A stretch of DNA of 64,000 bases, taken from contig JACMZG010001913.1 in the NCBI GenBank assembly GCA_018340805.1, forward strand, positions 6,967,114-7,031,113. Direction: 5' to 3'. Position 1 is the stretch's first letter. Every line of letters starts with the position of its first letter. The position numbers were made by a program, and so were the translations under genes. The notes below the pieces were generated by a model. That model searched no databases, was not told where the DNA came from, and worked only from the letters and a program-made list of their open reading frames with translations. Of the stretch, positions 35,372 through 49,379 are shown in pieces. This DNA comes from Microvelia longipes. Lineage: Eukaryota > Arthropoda > Insecta > Hemiptera > Veliidae.

Positions 35372-36449
35372 CAAAGAGACTAATACTTAAAGGGAAGACC
35401 TAAGCTATAAAACATAATTAGTATGTTCACACTGTATTCTGAATCCGCAGATCGTATCAAGTACGATATCTAAATATAGTTATGTACGCTGTAAGAATCA
35501 TGAGGAGAGAATCCAGTCCAATACGCTAGAACTAGGAAGATGGAATATAGATTGATCCCTGATAGGCTGTATGTACCATCAGAGGCGATCATATTTAACT
35601 GATATTTAACAGTATTTAACCCTTATTTCATTTAAATATTACCGTTTTTCATCAAATAACTTTTGAAATATTATTTTTTTAACATAACTTTAAAAATTAT
35701 TATGCAAAGGAATTAAATTAAACACAATTCAAATACATAAAAAGTGAACCTTCACCAGAAAAGACGCAATGTTTTGGCGATATCAGTTATCACGTAATCT
35801 CACTCTATTCACCAAACAAATACGGTGCAAGAACCGTATCGTATAAATGCTTATGGAATACGATCATTTGTTTAATACACTGTGTGTACGCACTAAGTAA
35901 ATAAATATATAAAATCTTTCTTGTAGAGACTTAAAAGTATACAGTCGTCAAAGTTTTACAAATCATTGTTATTTTAAACAAATACATTTACTTCAATCTA
36001 AAAAGTTACGACTAAAATCAACGAGTGATATCAATATCAATAAATACTAATAAGGGATCTGGAAGTGAAACAGTTTCCATTAGGGGCCGTAACGTAACTT
36101 TCGCCTACTAAACACTCCTCACCTCTCTACAACCTCTATCAGAGGGGTACATTTTTTAGTGATTTCACATCAAATCAATTTATACCACACAAGTAATCAC
36201 AGAATATATGTAAATATATAATAATTAAAACTTATTTTAAATGCATTTTACATAATTTAAGACAAAATAGTGGAAAAGTAATGTAATATTTATGTTAAAA
36301 TTGTAATTATCATTAAAAATATAAAAATGATGTTACCAATGTACTGTTATGGTGCCAACAGGTATACCTTACCTGGTGCCAAGCTACCCAGGTAAGTATT
36401 ACCTGGTAGCTTGTAGCTTGGTCTATCCCTCTAAGCATTAGTCTCTTTG
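35372..36449. mobile_element. Second hAT-like non-autonomous element (CAAAGAGACTAA ends)
   Basis: 1078 bp from CAAAGAGACTAATACTTA to TAAGCATTAGTCTCTTTG. It is flanked by GTGTAGTC (35364-35371 and 36450-36457). Near its right end is a single unit related to the 83-bp array at 24.2 kb and a palindromic AGGTAAGTATTACCT. There is no transposase. Confidence 0.85.
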
Positions 36450-36544
36450 GTGTAGTCAAATAGAATCATAATAAAATATAAACAATAAATAACTATTTAT
36501 AAAAACGATAACAAAGACTGCATACCTTACAAATATTTGTATTT

Positions 36545-36690
36545 AAAATGTATACATATCGTGTATGATATCATATACATATCATGTATTTTAGTATATA
36601 CATATTATGTATAATATCATATACATACCATAAATGTTATTATATACATATCATGTATGATATCATATTTGTATCATGAATGTACATTTC
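36545..36690. repeat. Palindrome-rich AT tandem repeat
   Basis: Repeated TATACATATCATGTATGATA variants over about 145 bp. Confidence 0.8.
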
Positions 36691-38140
36691 ATGTTTTAAA
36701 CCAAAGGGTTACATTCTTGAAATGTTTGAAATTTTTTTTTTAAATATTTTTTTTAATTAAATTTGTTTTTTTTGTTGAAGAGAGTTAGGGATTTAGGTTA
36801 ATTTTAGGTATTTCTTTTTTATAAGTTTGACATTGTTAAATAATTATCAAGTAATATTCTAAAAAGAACATTTGATTGGGGGTTAAGGGTAGCTTGATAT
36901 TGTAGGGAAGTTTACAGGATTTTTAAATAGGGTTTCCTAGGCAGAACAAATATAAATTAGAAAAAAAGGCTTGAAAATAAGAACTGCAGTCGTTGATTAT
37001 TAATTGTTTATATTTTATTAATTCTTCATTCATGAATAAATCTTATCTAAAAGATAAGTCAAATAAAATTATACTCATAAAATATTTCCATAAAACCGCT
37101 AAAAGTCAAATAAAAGACACTTATAAAACATGGAACCATACAAATAAAATCCTATTTAATAAATTTGTAGAAAATTAAAAATGACTTTCAAACTGTTTAA
37201 AAATAGTCACATGAAATTAATCAAGCGTAATCTATTCATCATAAATTATACATCTTACAAATTTATCTACAAATTTATACATCTTACAAATTTATACATC
37301 TTACAAATTTATACATCATACAAATTGAAGAATAGATATATTTTACAGAAGGATTTTAATGAACAAAGAAAGTATAGTTTGATTGAAGTGTACTAATATC
37401 ATATATGACTTTGATATTAAACAATGGCATACATTTAAAAAAAAGGTTTATCATGTGATAACACTAATAAATTCATAGAGATACATACTAGAGGGGGCAT
37501 AGCCTATCTCAATACATTGAGAGGCCTGGAACATCATTGTGGGGCTCTCAGGGGCACTGTGTAACCTCAATGAAACCTCCTTCAAGAGTAAGTATAGATA
37601 GGTTATATTGTATCAATCAATAAAAATTGATTGATTTCGGCTTCCCGCACATTTATTGTGTTTTGAATTGTATTTTTAACATTTATTATATAATTTATTG
37701 TAATTTTGTATTGATTATTTTATTTTATTCTATGCAAAGTGGTCAGGTTACTTTTCGATGTTTCAAATTTTAACCTATTGGCCCCTCTTGTAATAATATC
37801 TCTATGATTAAATTAGTTTTAATTAAATTCTTTGTTCTTTTAAATTACATTTAAAATCTGATATTTTATTATAACATATTGGAATTAATGACAATAATTA
37901 TCTTAATATACTATAAGAAACTTTCATTCTGAACTTAGGAGTATATTACAAAAACAAGTGATTGATTATTTTACTTGTATTATCTATAGAATAAATAAGT
38001 GAGCATTCACAAATATTGTAATATATATTTACTTTCATTAAATAATAATTAATTCGGATTAATTAATATGTTTAATTTTATCAAACTAATTGTTAATAAT
38101 TGAAATAAGAATAATTTAAGTAAAAAATAAGGAAAATATT
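36691..38140. other. AT-rich intergenic spacer with minor repeat
   Basis: A 16-17-bp repeat (ACATCTTACAAATTTAT) lies at 37245-37325. At 37495-37560 a more GC-rich stretch (GGGGGCATAGCCTATCTC) is unexplained. No gene is recognised. Confidence 0.5.
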
Positions 38141-38144
38141 AAGT

Positions 38145-38520
38145 TAAGATCGAAATAAAAGACAAAATTAATTTATTGAAATAAAAGACAATAATTAAAT
38201 TTATATTGAATATAAAGACAATAATTAAATTATATTGAAATAAAAGACAATAATTAATTTATATTGAAATGAAAGACATAATTAAATTTATATTAAATAA
38301 AAGACAATAATTAAATTTTATATTGAAATAAAGACAATAATTAAATTTATATTGAAATAAAAGACAATAATTAAATTTATATTGAAATAAAGACTAATAA
38401 ATTTATATTGAAATAAAGACACATAATAAATTTATATTAAATTTAATTATTTATATTGAAATAAAAGACAATAATTAAATTTATATTGAAATTTAAAAGA
38501 CAATAATCTAAATTATATAA
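38145..38520. repeat. 30-bp AT-rich minisatellite
   Basis: About 12 copies of AAAAGACAATAATTAAATTT with TATTGAAATA, with frequent small indels. Confidence 0.9.
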
Positions 38521-38894
38521 ATTTAAACTTGTCTAGGTATAATGAGCGTGAGCATATTATTATAAGATAATAATTAATATATTTTGAAATAATAGAGAAA
38601 AGTATATTTATCTTCAAATAAAAGACAATAATTACATTTATATTCCAATAAACGACAATAATTAGACTTTCCTAATTTATTGAAACAACACAAGCATATT
38701 ATTATGGACAGTAATTAAAATAATTATTGATAATTATTTTAATATAATTTATATTCAATTATAAATAATTGAAATTAGAAAAAAAAGACAATACTTAATT
38801 ATATTTAATTGTGAGACAGTAAATAAATTAAAATTAAAGATTGTAATTTAATTTATATTGACATATAAAACAATAATTAAATTTATAAATAAAA

Positions 38895-39031
38895 AGATTA
38901 GTTACACAAAAGTCCTTTATTTTATTTTTCATTTTATATTTATATTTGTTAAACTCTGATGATGACTAATTTTTAGTCGAAAGCTTAGTTTCTTAGTTAT
39001 TAAAAAATAAAGGACTTTTGTGTAACTAATC
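38895..39031. mobile_element. Palindromic element with hammerhead-like core
   Basis: Arms AGATTAGTTACACAAAAGTC (plus CTTTATTTT) and their complement flank a centre of about 75 bp. The centre reads CTGATGATGACTA, ATTTT, TAGTCGAAAGC (38956-38983), in which GACTA/TAGTC pairs. Confidence 0.75.
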
Positions 39032-40470
39032 TGTTTTTATTATATATTTTTTATACGTCCACAAATAAGAAACGTTTTAATAATTAAATTTATTGAAAAA
39101 GTTAAATAATAACTGGATATAAATTTTACAAAACAATGACAGTAAATGCGTCTGTCCTAATTTTGACTTATAGTCTAAACTTTAATTTAAATTAAATTTA
39201 TGCAATGATATAATGATATTATATATTGCCTAGAATAAATATAAGAGATTTTAGAGCCTTGGCAGTAAAAATAATAATTTTATTATTATTTTTTCTTAAT
39301 TTTATAATAATTATATTTTTTATAATTATTAATAAGTATCTACTTACATGAACGGTAAAAAAATAGAGTAATTCATTAAAGTGCAATTACAGTACAATTT
39401 TTTCCAGCAATGCATTCCCCCAAAAGATACTTTATTATATTTGCCTCCTATTATATTGGAATAGATTCTACAAGTAAGTTTACTACTGTATTCCAGGCTG
39501 TCAAATCGTGCAGGTGTTAAAAAAAGAAAGATTTGTGTCTGCTAGGGCTATATTTGAGTAGTTACTGAGGTATAATTAAAGTATCATTTTTAGGTTTTTA
39601 AGTGTTAATAATTTTCTTACCTTACTTACCTGCGTTGGATTTTATTTCATGGACAATTGCTGCCAACATACATCATTCCTCCGTTTAGGTTTTACTATCC
39701 CTGGTTTAACACTATTTTTTGACGTTACATTTATCTGTTCTTAATATGACGAACTGGCAGCCATTTTAAAAAATCATGCACAAGATTTCAAGGGATATGT
39801 AAAGACGTGTTTATTCTATTCTTTTAATTCTATGACATTTACATAAATTTCATGTTTCAATAATTATAAAAAAAATAATTTTATTGCTAATCAAAGAAAG
39901 CAATTAAGATTAACTTGATATGAAGAAACAATATTTTGTTTAATGAAAAATCTTAACTGTAAAAATAAAATATTTGTAGGATAAACTGGAAGTCAAACAC
40001 AATTTTAATATTATCGTTTGTAAATTAAAACAAAATATCATAACATATAATTATCTACACCAAGTTTTTTTCAGCTCTAAATAATAAAAAAAAATCCTAT
40101 TTGAAATACTTTCAGAAAAAAATATTAATAATAATATACGAGCTAACAATTTGATTTATATTGTGCAATTTTATTAAAAATAAAAATATTACTTTATAAC
40201 TCTATAAAATCGGTTTTAATAATTAATATCAAACACTTTCTTGATAAGGAATAAGTATTAATAAATAACCTTATTAAGGAATAAATACTTTTAAGTAAAT
40301 ATGAAGATAATAATAAAAAAATATAATGTAAAAAGTTCTTTAAATTATTTTAAATTATAATATAAAAAAAATATTTTTTAAATCAATAATCAATTATAAT
40401 ATACGTAAAATAAAGTAAATAATTGTTGTATTTAAATAGGAAGTGCCTCCAACAGGGTTAGTTGGTGGAC
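39032..40470. other. AT-rich intergenic spacer
   Basis: No coding, RNA or mobile feature recognised. Confidence 0.5.
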
Positions 40471-40479
40471 ACATTTGGA

Positions 40480-40695
40480 TTAGAGACCGCGTGGATGGAT
40501 GTGTGGATGGAGTAACTACCAGCGTGTGGAGTAACTACCGCGGTTGGATGGATAAATACCGCGTTTGTGGATGGAGACTACCGCGTGTATTGGAGTAACT
40601 ACCGCGTGTGGATGAAGTAACTACCGCGTGTGGATGGAGTAACTGCGATGTGTGGATGGAGTAACTACCGCGGGTGGATGGAGTAATTACCGCTA
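40480..40695. repeat. 22-bp GC-richer minisatellite
   Basis: About nine copies of GTGGATGGAGTAACTACCGC plus GT. It is notably GC-richer than its surroundings. Confidence 0.92.
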
Positions 40696-40869
40696 AGGAC
40701 CAAGATGTCAAAGGGGTTAATCCAAGTAAAAGAATAATAAAATAAAAATATATAATTTTCGATCTGCTTTTACAATTTTTTCCGCATTTGTTTCTTCTTA
40801 TAACATGTGTAAAGTTGTATTTTCATGTAACTTAATCCTTGAGATTTTAATGTATAAAAAGGAGTGTGA

Positions 40870-41300
40870 TATTTTATTCCATTGCTAATTATTATTATCA
40901 TATAATAATAATAATTATTATTATTATGTTATAAAATAAGAAAATAATAATTATTATTATTACTATTCTATAAAAATCATATAATAATTGTTATTATAAT
41001 GTTATAAAATAAAATAATAATTATGTTTATCAAATTATTAATAATAATATTATTATTATTATCTTGTTATTATAAATAAGATAATAATTATTATTATAAT
41101 GTATAAACAAAATAATAAATTATTAATAATTATAAAATAAAATAATTATTATTATTATGATATAATAAAATAAAATAATAATTGTTAATTATGATATATA
41201 GAATAAAATAATAATTTATTATGATATTATAAAATAAAAGAATAATTATTTTTATCATAAAATAATATGAAATAATTATTATTTTGGCTCTAATAACAAA
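40870..41300. repeat. TTATTA-type simple repeat
   Basis: A long tract of AATAATTATTATTA variants separated by TTATAAAATA. Minus-strand frames in it are not genes. Confidence 0.88.
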
Positions 41301-42084
41301 AATATTTCTGAGATTTTTTCTTTTATATGTATAACCTGCTTTCTTCTTTTTTTTGCACCTTATTTTTTTACTTTTTTTTATTGTCATACTCCAGAGAAAA
41401 TTATTTAACTTTACTGAGTGCCTTTATATATTATTAATAAAGAAATCTTGTATTTTTAATCTATAATATTATTCTATCGTTAATAATTAAATTAATATTA
41501 AATATTATTAATTTTTTTGGATCTATAAAAAAGTAAGCATTTCAGGAGTTGATAAATTGTTAAAACAATAACAAATTCATATCCCTTTGTCTCTTCCTTA
41601 TTTAGGGTCAAAGTAATATGTAAAATAATTTGTTTGCATTTTAGATACGTCCAGCATTTCTTGTATTAAAAATATTTTCGAGGGAAAAATTATCTTAATT
41701 ATACTATAAATTTTAACGAATGTAAAAAAACATATATTAATAAAAAATTATAAATGTAATTACTAATTTTTATTCAGTGTTTTCTAAAAATTTCAATTGT
41801 AAATAGCATATTTTGCAGAAAATGTCCAAATTAACAAATTACTATTAAATTTGCTGTTTTAATAGTGTAATACTATTTCGTTCTGCAAAATCGGCAGGAC
41901 TGATATTTCTTGATATTTTAACAATAAATTAAAAACCTACCATGCACTTGGATTTCAGTTAAATAAAAAACAACGAGTATGTATTATATTTAAAAAGCAA
42001 GAATTATAATTCATAATGGTCGTCTTCCGTAGAAAGCAAGACTCTACTGAGTAGAGTACAGATCTTTACTAAACTGAACAGTCT

Positions 42085-42462
42085 GTATAAGTTCAATATT
42101 CCTCTCTTTATACAGCTGAACTGAACAGTCTGTATAAGTTCAATAATCCTCTCTTTATACAGCTAAACTGAACAATCTGTATAAGTTGGATATTTCTCTC
42201 TCTATACAGCTGAACTGAACAGTCTGTATAAGTGTAATATTCCTCTCTTCATAAAGCTGAACTGAACTGTCCTGTATAAGTTCAACATTCCTCTCTTCAT
42301 ACAGCTGAACTGAACAGTCCTGTATCAGTTCAATAATCCTCTCTTTATACAGCTGGACTGAACAGTCTGTATAAGTGCTATATTCCTCTCTTTATACAGC
42401 TGAACTGAACAGTCTGAAAAAGTTGGATATTTCTCTCTCTATACAGCTGAACTGAACAGTAC
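42085..42462. repeat. 47-bp minisatellite
   Basis: Eight copies of GCTGAACTGAACAGTCTGTA, TAAGTTCAATATTCCTCTCT, TTATACA with single-base variants. Confidence 0.93.
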
Positions 42463-43185
42463 CATTCATTATATTATTTATTTATTTTATTTTTCTTCAA
42501 TTTAATTTTAATAAAATTTTAAATACATTTTTTAAATACATATTAAACAAACAACCAATCATAGAACAAGGCTTCCCTAACTATATGTTTAAAAATTATA
42601 GGAGCATACAATATTACTGTATAGCCAAGCTAGTCTGTTCACAAGAATTGTGTTATCCATTCATATAAATATCTCTAGAACTGTGATAGCCAAGGATGTG
42701 GTTGAGGCCACTTTCTATTCATAAAACTTCAAAACGTGAATAGAAACACCTAGTATTCCAAAAAAATATATTTATTTATTTTTTTTTAAATTTGATGAGA
42801 TGTCATTTTGATACTCCGTGAAGGATTAATCCCAAAATCTTATCAGTTCTTCCTACCATAGGACTTGACTTTTGTGCCAAGTTTCATTAAAATTAGATAA
42901 TCAGTTTGAACTATAGTGTGATTAAAGGTATGCACACATTCATACAGGCACCAAAGTTTTTTTTTCTTATTCTTTGGATCTGTAGGTGTTAAAACTTTGA
43001 CATTTGATGAAAAAATAGATGTTTGTTTTTTTTGCTTATGCAATGCTTCTTCCGTCTTTAAACTGGCTGGGAAGGCAAATTATAATCACAGAACCATACA
43101 AATAATTTTCTAGCACTTTAGGAATACAAACTATTAACAAACGACAACCTGTAAACACAGATTAATGAAATAAAACACTCTTAAA
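42463..43185. other. Intergenic spacer
   Basis: No feature recognised. Minus-strand frame 43043-42843 lacks coding character. Confidence 0.5.
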
Positions 43186-43189
43186 AAAC

Positions 43190-43760
43190 TTATAGTATAA
43201 ACACATGATGTTAATTTATAATAACATAAATCATAACATCATCATAATCTTTACATTGTTAAATCATAACATTTATCATAGATCTTTTACATTGTTAAAT
43301 TCATTAACATCATAAAATATACATTTTTAAATCATAACATCATCATAATCTTTACATTGTTAAATCAATCATCATAATCTTTACATTTGTTCATAAACAT
43401 TATCACAATATTTATATCATTGTTAAATCATTAACATTATTCATTTATTATTAAATTTTTAATCATACATCATCATAATCTTACATTGTTAAATCATAAC
43501 ATCATCATAATCTTTACATTGTTAAATCATAACATTATCATAATCTTTACATGTTAAATCATATCATCATCATAATATAACATTTTTAAATCATAACATC
43601 ATCATAATCTTTTACGATGTTAAATCAATAACACCATCATGTGAATTTCTTTACATATGTTCAAATCATAACATTAAATAACCTTTACATTGTTAAATCA
43701 TAACAATCATCATCATATATTTACTTTTGTTATAATCATTAGACTTATCATAATCTTGTC
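43190..43760. repeat. 33-bp AT-rich minisatellite
   Basis: Units of TTAAATCATAACATCATCAT plus AATCTTTACATTG, about 15 copies, much degraded towards the right. Confidence 0.9.
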
Positions 43761-43814
43761 ATTTCAAAACACTGTCATTACATCGCGTAAAGAAATAACA
43801 AAATCAATTTTTGT

Positions 43815-44175
43815 ACTAGTTAGTTGTTAATTACTATTATTTGTTTACTAGTTAGTTGTTACTATTTTAGTTCTGTTTACTAGTTAGTTTTTTCAACTAT
43901 GTTTGTTTTACCTATTAGGTTGTTACAACACTGATTTGTTCTGTTATACTAGTTAGTATTATACTATTTGTTTGTTTACTAGTAGTTGTAAATCTATTTG
44001 TTGTTTACTAGTTAGTTGTTAAACTTATTTTTTTGTTTACTAGTTAGTTGCTTAAACTATTTGTTTGTTACAAGTTAGTTGTTAACAACTATTTATTTGT
44101 TACTAGCTTAAGTTTTGTCATAAACTATTATTATGTTTACTAAGTTAGTTGTTAATTTTTTTTTTGTTTAATAGT
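43815..44175. repeat. 28-bp minisatellite, orientation 1
   Basis: Units TTTGTTTACTAGTTAGTTGT plus TAAACTAT, about 12 copies. The reverse complement of the same unit forms the array at 54170-54660. Confidence 0.92.
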
Positions 44176-44189
44176 TTCTGTCTCTCTAG

Positions 44190-45725
44190 ATCAGTTATCA
44201 TTATACCATTGGAAAAAATAGTACCAGTATTATTTTACTAAAGTGCAGTTAAAAATTGACAATATACCCATCTTTCTACACCTTACAAAAATACAATTTT
44301 TTTTTGCAATCACAAAAAGGATTGATTAAGTCAATTTATAACGTTAAAACGTTTAGTAATAATTATTAAGTATACAACTAGGTCCGTAAACACAAAAATT
44401 AATAAAAATCCCAGAATTAATAATGTCATCTTTTATAGTATACTATATACTCTTTTTTGCTAAATACTACTTTTACTTCCTTTAATAATTATCAAAGTTT
44501 TTCTAAATAAACTGCTTCTTCCTGCCAGTTCCGCGCATCTTTCTTACCTCTTTTTGGAACGGAGGTTATTATTTATTAATTATTATGTTATTAAGTTATA
44601 AAGCATTTTATCCAAACTTTCTTTCTTAGATTAAAATGGTGAAGCGCAAAGGATGAAGCATATAAAAACATGGTACTTGATATGTGTCTTTGAGTTTTTT
44701 CTCGAGCGTTAAGATCCGCCACAAAGTTAGGTTTTTTGGAAAGTGTAAGTTAGCTTTTTGCTAGCGGAAGTATAAGCTTCCTTTTTAAAAACCTTCTATA
44801 TAGTGTACATATTATTATTTATTAAAAAAATATTATATTTTCACTAAATTTATTCTTAGTTTTTTATATAAATATTTTGTATAATATTTTAATATTTATT
44901 CTTATTTATTTAATTATTAATTAATTTATAATTTTTTTATTTATGGCAATTAACCCCAATAACTACAATAAAAATATTTAAGTTAGTTTTATATATACAT
45001 GTTTATGCCATTAATTAAAATTCTACGTTGTTATATTTCATCGTTAATTTGTATTTTATTGTTTCATTTTATTAAGTTAACTAACAATAAATAGTAATAT
45101 TTTTTTAAAAAAAATAAAAATAAAAGTGAATATTTAAAATACTTTAAAAAAAAAATGATTTGGACAATAATTACACTTTCGACTTGCTAATGTTAAAAAA
45201 AATATTTTGAGAAAAAAAAATTGTGACAATATAATACATGTAAATAGAAAAAAATTCGATGGAAACTAATGTTGTAATAGCGTGAATTCTTTTTTTTCAA
45301 CAAATAATAATTATAAAGTTGTACTGGTCTTTTGTAAAAAAAATAATTATAAATATTGTGATTAATAAAAATTAATTATCCGCAATGATGTTCACATTTA
45401 TATTTCATGCATGTATAAATACACATTTTCAAAACTCCTTTTTATTTATTCCTCCTTTCCTTTTTTTCATATTCCTCATGATTCTGTAGGATATAGAAAA
45501 GGAATTGCATATTTGAAAATCCTAAACCGAGATTACACCTTAATTATCCGTTACAATTGTTATAATAAGACCTCCTATGTGGTTTTCACAAAGTTGTTGT
45601 CGTATGTGTATTTTACCATCATATTGCCCAGTGAATGCCAAAAGTGAAACTTTGATACAAAAATAAATCTTTAGGCTTTGTTGTGCTATCCGGAAAATAT
45701 TTCTGTTTATTCCTATAACAACCAC
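44190..45725. other. Intergenic spacer with fragment of a dispersed repeat
   Basis: The part at about 45480-45720 (CCTATGTGGTTTTCACAAAG, TTGTTGTGCTATCCGGAAAA) is a diverged copy of the repeat at 46630-47345 and 62100-62885. No gene is recognised. Confidence 0.55.
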
Positions 45726-45729
45726 ACCC

Positions 45730-46460
45730 TATATATATACATATATATTAGTATAAATTATACATATAATATATATAATATATATATATATATATAGTAT
45801 TGTATATATATATTAATAATTTTAATATAATAAATAATAAATATAATGAGTAAATATTAGTATATATATATATATATTATATATATTATATATATATTAT
45901 ATTATTTATTATTATATTATACTATATAAGATTATATTAATTAATAGTTTATATATAGTATATATATATATAATATTATATATTATATATAATATATTAT
46001 ATATATATATATATATTAATTATTATAATATCTATATATATATATATAATAATATAGTATATATATTATATATATTATAAGTAATATTATAGGATATATA
46101 TATATATAATATATAATATGTATATATTATATAATATATATTATATTATATATATAATATTTACGATATATATATATATAATATATATATATATATAAAT
46201 ATAATATTATATATATATAATATAATAATATAATATATAAAAATATTATAATATATTTGATAGATATATTTATATATATATATAAATTATTAGATAAACT
46301 ATATATGGTTGAGTTACAATTATTTTATAAATATTATATAGTATATTTACATGATAACGTATAGGATTGAGTTAGCAAATTATTTATATATATATTATTA
46401 TATATCTATATACTATATATATATGTTAGATATAACTTATAGTATATATATATAATATAA

Positions 46461-46491
<31 letters not shown>

Positions 46492-46510
46492 AATATATAT
46501 ATATAATTCA
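45730..46510. repeat. Long AT-dinucleotide tract
   Basis: Nearly 800 bp of (AT)n with interruptions. Confidence 0.95.
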
Positions 46511-46629
46511 TAATACAATATTACATTCTCTAATGGGTTTTAAGGCTATGGGTAGGGATAAATCGTTTTACGATTGGCAGTATTTTTAATGAACAATTAT
46601 TTTAAAGAATTAAAAATAACATATTTTTA

Positions 46630-47345
46630 CTTTTCATCATTTATACCGTGGGTATGAAGGGAAAGTATTGTGTTGCAAAATAATCCGAAATCCGTGAAAA
46701 TCCGGAATTATCCGTTTCAGGTAATTTAAAGGCCTCCTGAGTGGTTTTCACAAAGTTGTCTGTGTATTTGTGTGTGTGTGTCTATTATCATCGTAGCACC
46801 CAGTGTATTTATGCTAGAGAATTGAAATTTAGTTAAAAATCAGTCTACCGCTGTAGTTGTGCTATTCGGAAAATTATTTTTTTTATGACGTCATTAGCAC
46901 GCAATAATGAAAATTATAAAACGCGGAAAAATTATGCAATCGAATTGAGATTTGGCACGTATGTAGCTATGTATAAATAAAATATGTGACAAGTTTCATC
47001 TCATTATCAGCATTAGTTACATGCTGATAATGAGTATGATTTTTCTTGAATTTTTATTGAATGAATTGTGTACCTTTTTTAAAAAATTGTAAAAAATCAG
47101 AAAATGATTCAATTGAGTTGAAATTTAGTACAAGTGTACAAGTATATCTATGATTTTTGTTGGAACATGAAAATTAAGCAGCATTGAGTGAGGTTAGTGC
47201 TGTATAGATGACCGCTGAGAATGATACGGATGCATTTAATATCTGAGGGTGAATTGTATATTCTGAGGACGAGCGAAGCGAGTTTGAAGCAGGGAGGATG
47301 AGCGAATCCGATGTGATGAGGGAAAATTCCGAGGTACCCCGTACC
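46630..47345. mobile_element. Dispersed repeat of about 0.7 kb, copy 1
   Basis: Collinear with 62100-62885: ACTTTTCATCATTTATACCG, GTGGTTTTCACAAAGTTGT, TCATCTCATTATCAGCATTA, GAGGACGAGCGAAGCGAGT and GTTCCGAGGTACCCCGTA-like blocks. No ends or coding sequence can be defined. Related fragments lie at 45480 and 58290. Confidence 0.75.
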
Positions 47346-47440
47346 CGATTTATTTTAATATTATTAAAATGTCAGAAAAATATTGCAATAACAAATGTAT
47401 ACTAAAAAAGTATTAGAATGAGAATAACGTCATTTTAAAG

Positions 47441-47708
47441 GAAGGAAATCAGATCCTGCATCAGATAATGGAACAAAAGATTCTGATACAACTCAAGATT
47501 ATCGTAGCCATGATGTCGTTCCAGAAATACCTCTAACGATGGCCCAAATATTCCCCATCAAGATGGAGTCAAAGTACGACGATACTGAAGCATGCTTGAT
47601 AAAAGATTTCGCTAAGAAATGTGAGAGTTTGGAATTAAATGACTTTAAACGATTGCAGCCAAAAGTTTCGGACATTATCGTACAGTTCTTAAAATACGTC
47701 AAAACTAG
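47441..47708 (+). CDS. Gene 2 exon a
   Basis: The frame is open from just after a TAA at 47425. The acceptor is probably tttaaag at 47440, though it lacks a good pyrimidine tract. The donor is ag|gtaaat in phase 2. It reads SDPASDNGTKDSDTTQDY, then MAQIFPIKMESKYDD and CESLELNDFKRLQPKV. The ATG at 47539-47541 in good context (aacgATGG) could instead be the start codon, making this the first coding exon. Confidence 0.6.
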
Positions 47709-49212
47709 GTAAATTTGTTAAATTGTGATTTTTTTTGTGTGGAAGGGAATCGCGACGGCCTTTAGAGGAAAAGTTGTATCCCTCGGAATCTAAGGAGACA
47801 GCCTCTGGAGGGGGATGACTCTTAGTTATGCGAAGGTTCGCCTACTCTACTCGTAGCCTCCTTTTGACACTGAGGAAATTTCGGGTGGCAAAGCCTAGCT
47901 TATGATTGGCTTACCATGAAGTGGCGGGACTAACTGATATAATGACAGGATTTTAGCCTCACCCCACTAAAACTCTAAAGGTTACCCAACCCCTCACATG
48001 CCACCAAGGTAAGGAGTATTGACACCTTTGCGTGACAAATAGTCACCATAGCAGTCCTTGCACATGATCAGTCCAATGAGAGGATGGCTTGTCTGAATTC
48101 CCCTTTCCTCCAGCTTCCTGCTCCAGTCAGGAAGAAGAGGTTGAAGACCCATCGATGGTGGTTACAAGTGCTTTTAAAGAGAGACATGAGATACCCCGAG
48201 AAGAATCTATCCGTGTGAGTAACCCACCATTTTACCCGGTCGCCGTGCAGCTTCCTCGCTCTTCCAATTACGACGAAAGAGAGCTTTCAGCCAAATCATC
48301 CTGAAGTTCGCCGGATCCTACCGGACTGATGTACTCCCCGACACCGCGAGCTAGGTAACTTTTCTGACTTTATGGACGTTGAAATCTCCCCCGGTGGAGA
48401 AACTGATCGGTCTTAATAGGTAGTTAGGTCCATCAGAGTTCCCAACCGTATCTTCCATTAAAGCGGACGTCGGGTATTAAAAAATGACCGAGAGAGCCCT
48501 GGCACGGTTGATACGCTTTTTTAGCCAAACGATATGTCAATTGGCTGCCTGTCAATGCCTAATAGCACAGAGTTGTTACGTTATTATTGAAAATAATTCA
48601 GTATGGCAATTTAAGACTAAAATGCATTTAAATAGGAAATCCCATATTAAGCAATATAAACCAATTAAGTCCGTCTTTAGGTTCATAAAGGGCCACTTTG
48701 AGTCATATAAATAAAAAAAAGTGTGACACCGCTAAATATCTTGCCACGGGATTTTAACTGAAGTTGTCTGCATGACCATGTGCTTCTGTCATCATAATAT
48801 CAACCAGTGTGTATATTAATCGTCTATAATTAGCTCTATGGAGTATCAAGTATTGGGACACATGGATCGGATATGATGATAATTAGATTTTTATTAGCTA
48901 AATCGTATTCAGGTGGTAATAGATTAAAGGATATATTTGACCCATGACTAAACTAATCCAACACTCTTGATCACCAATTTACTTGATTTTGAAAGGTGGC
49001 ATCAAGTTAATTACACTTAATTTTGCAACATGACATTTTTCAGATTCAACATTAATGATTTACATCCCATCTATAGCGGTCATTTGAAGCCCTTGATTTC
49101 TGAATGGAAGGTCGAAAAATACATCGAGTTTACATTCGTACGACAAAGTATTAAGTAAATATTGTCACCTTATTTTATTAAAATATCTAAATATTTGTAT
49201 ATTCTTATATAT

Positions 49213-49292
<80 letters not shown>

Positions 49293-49334
49293 ATATTTAT
49301 ATATTATATATATATATAATATATATAATAATAT

Positions 49335-49379
<45 letters not shown>

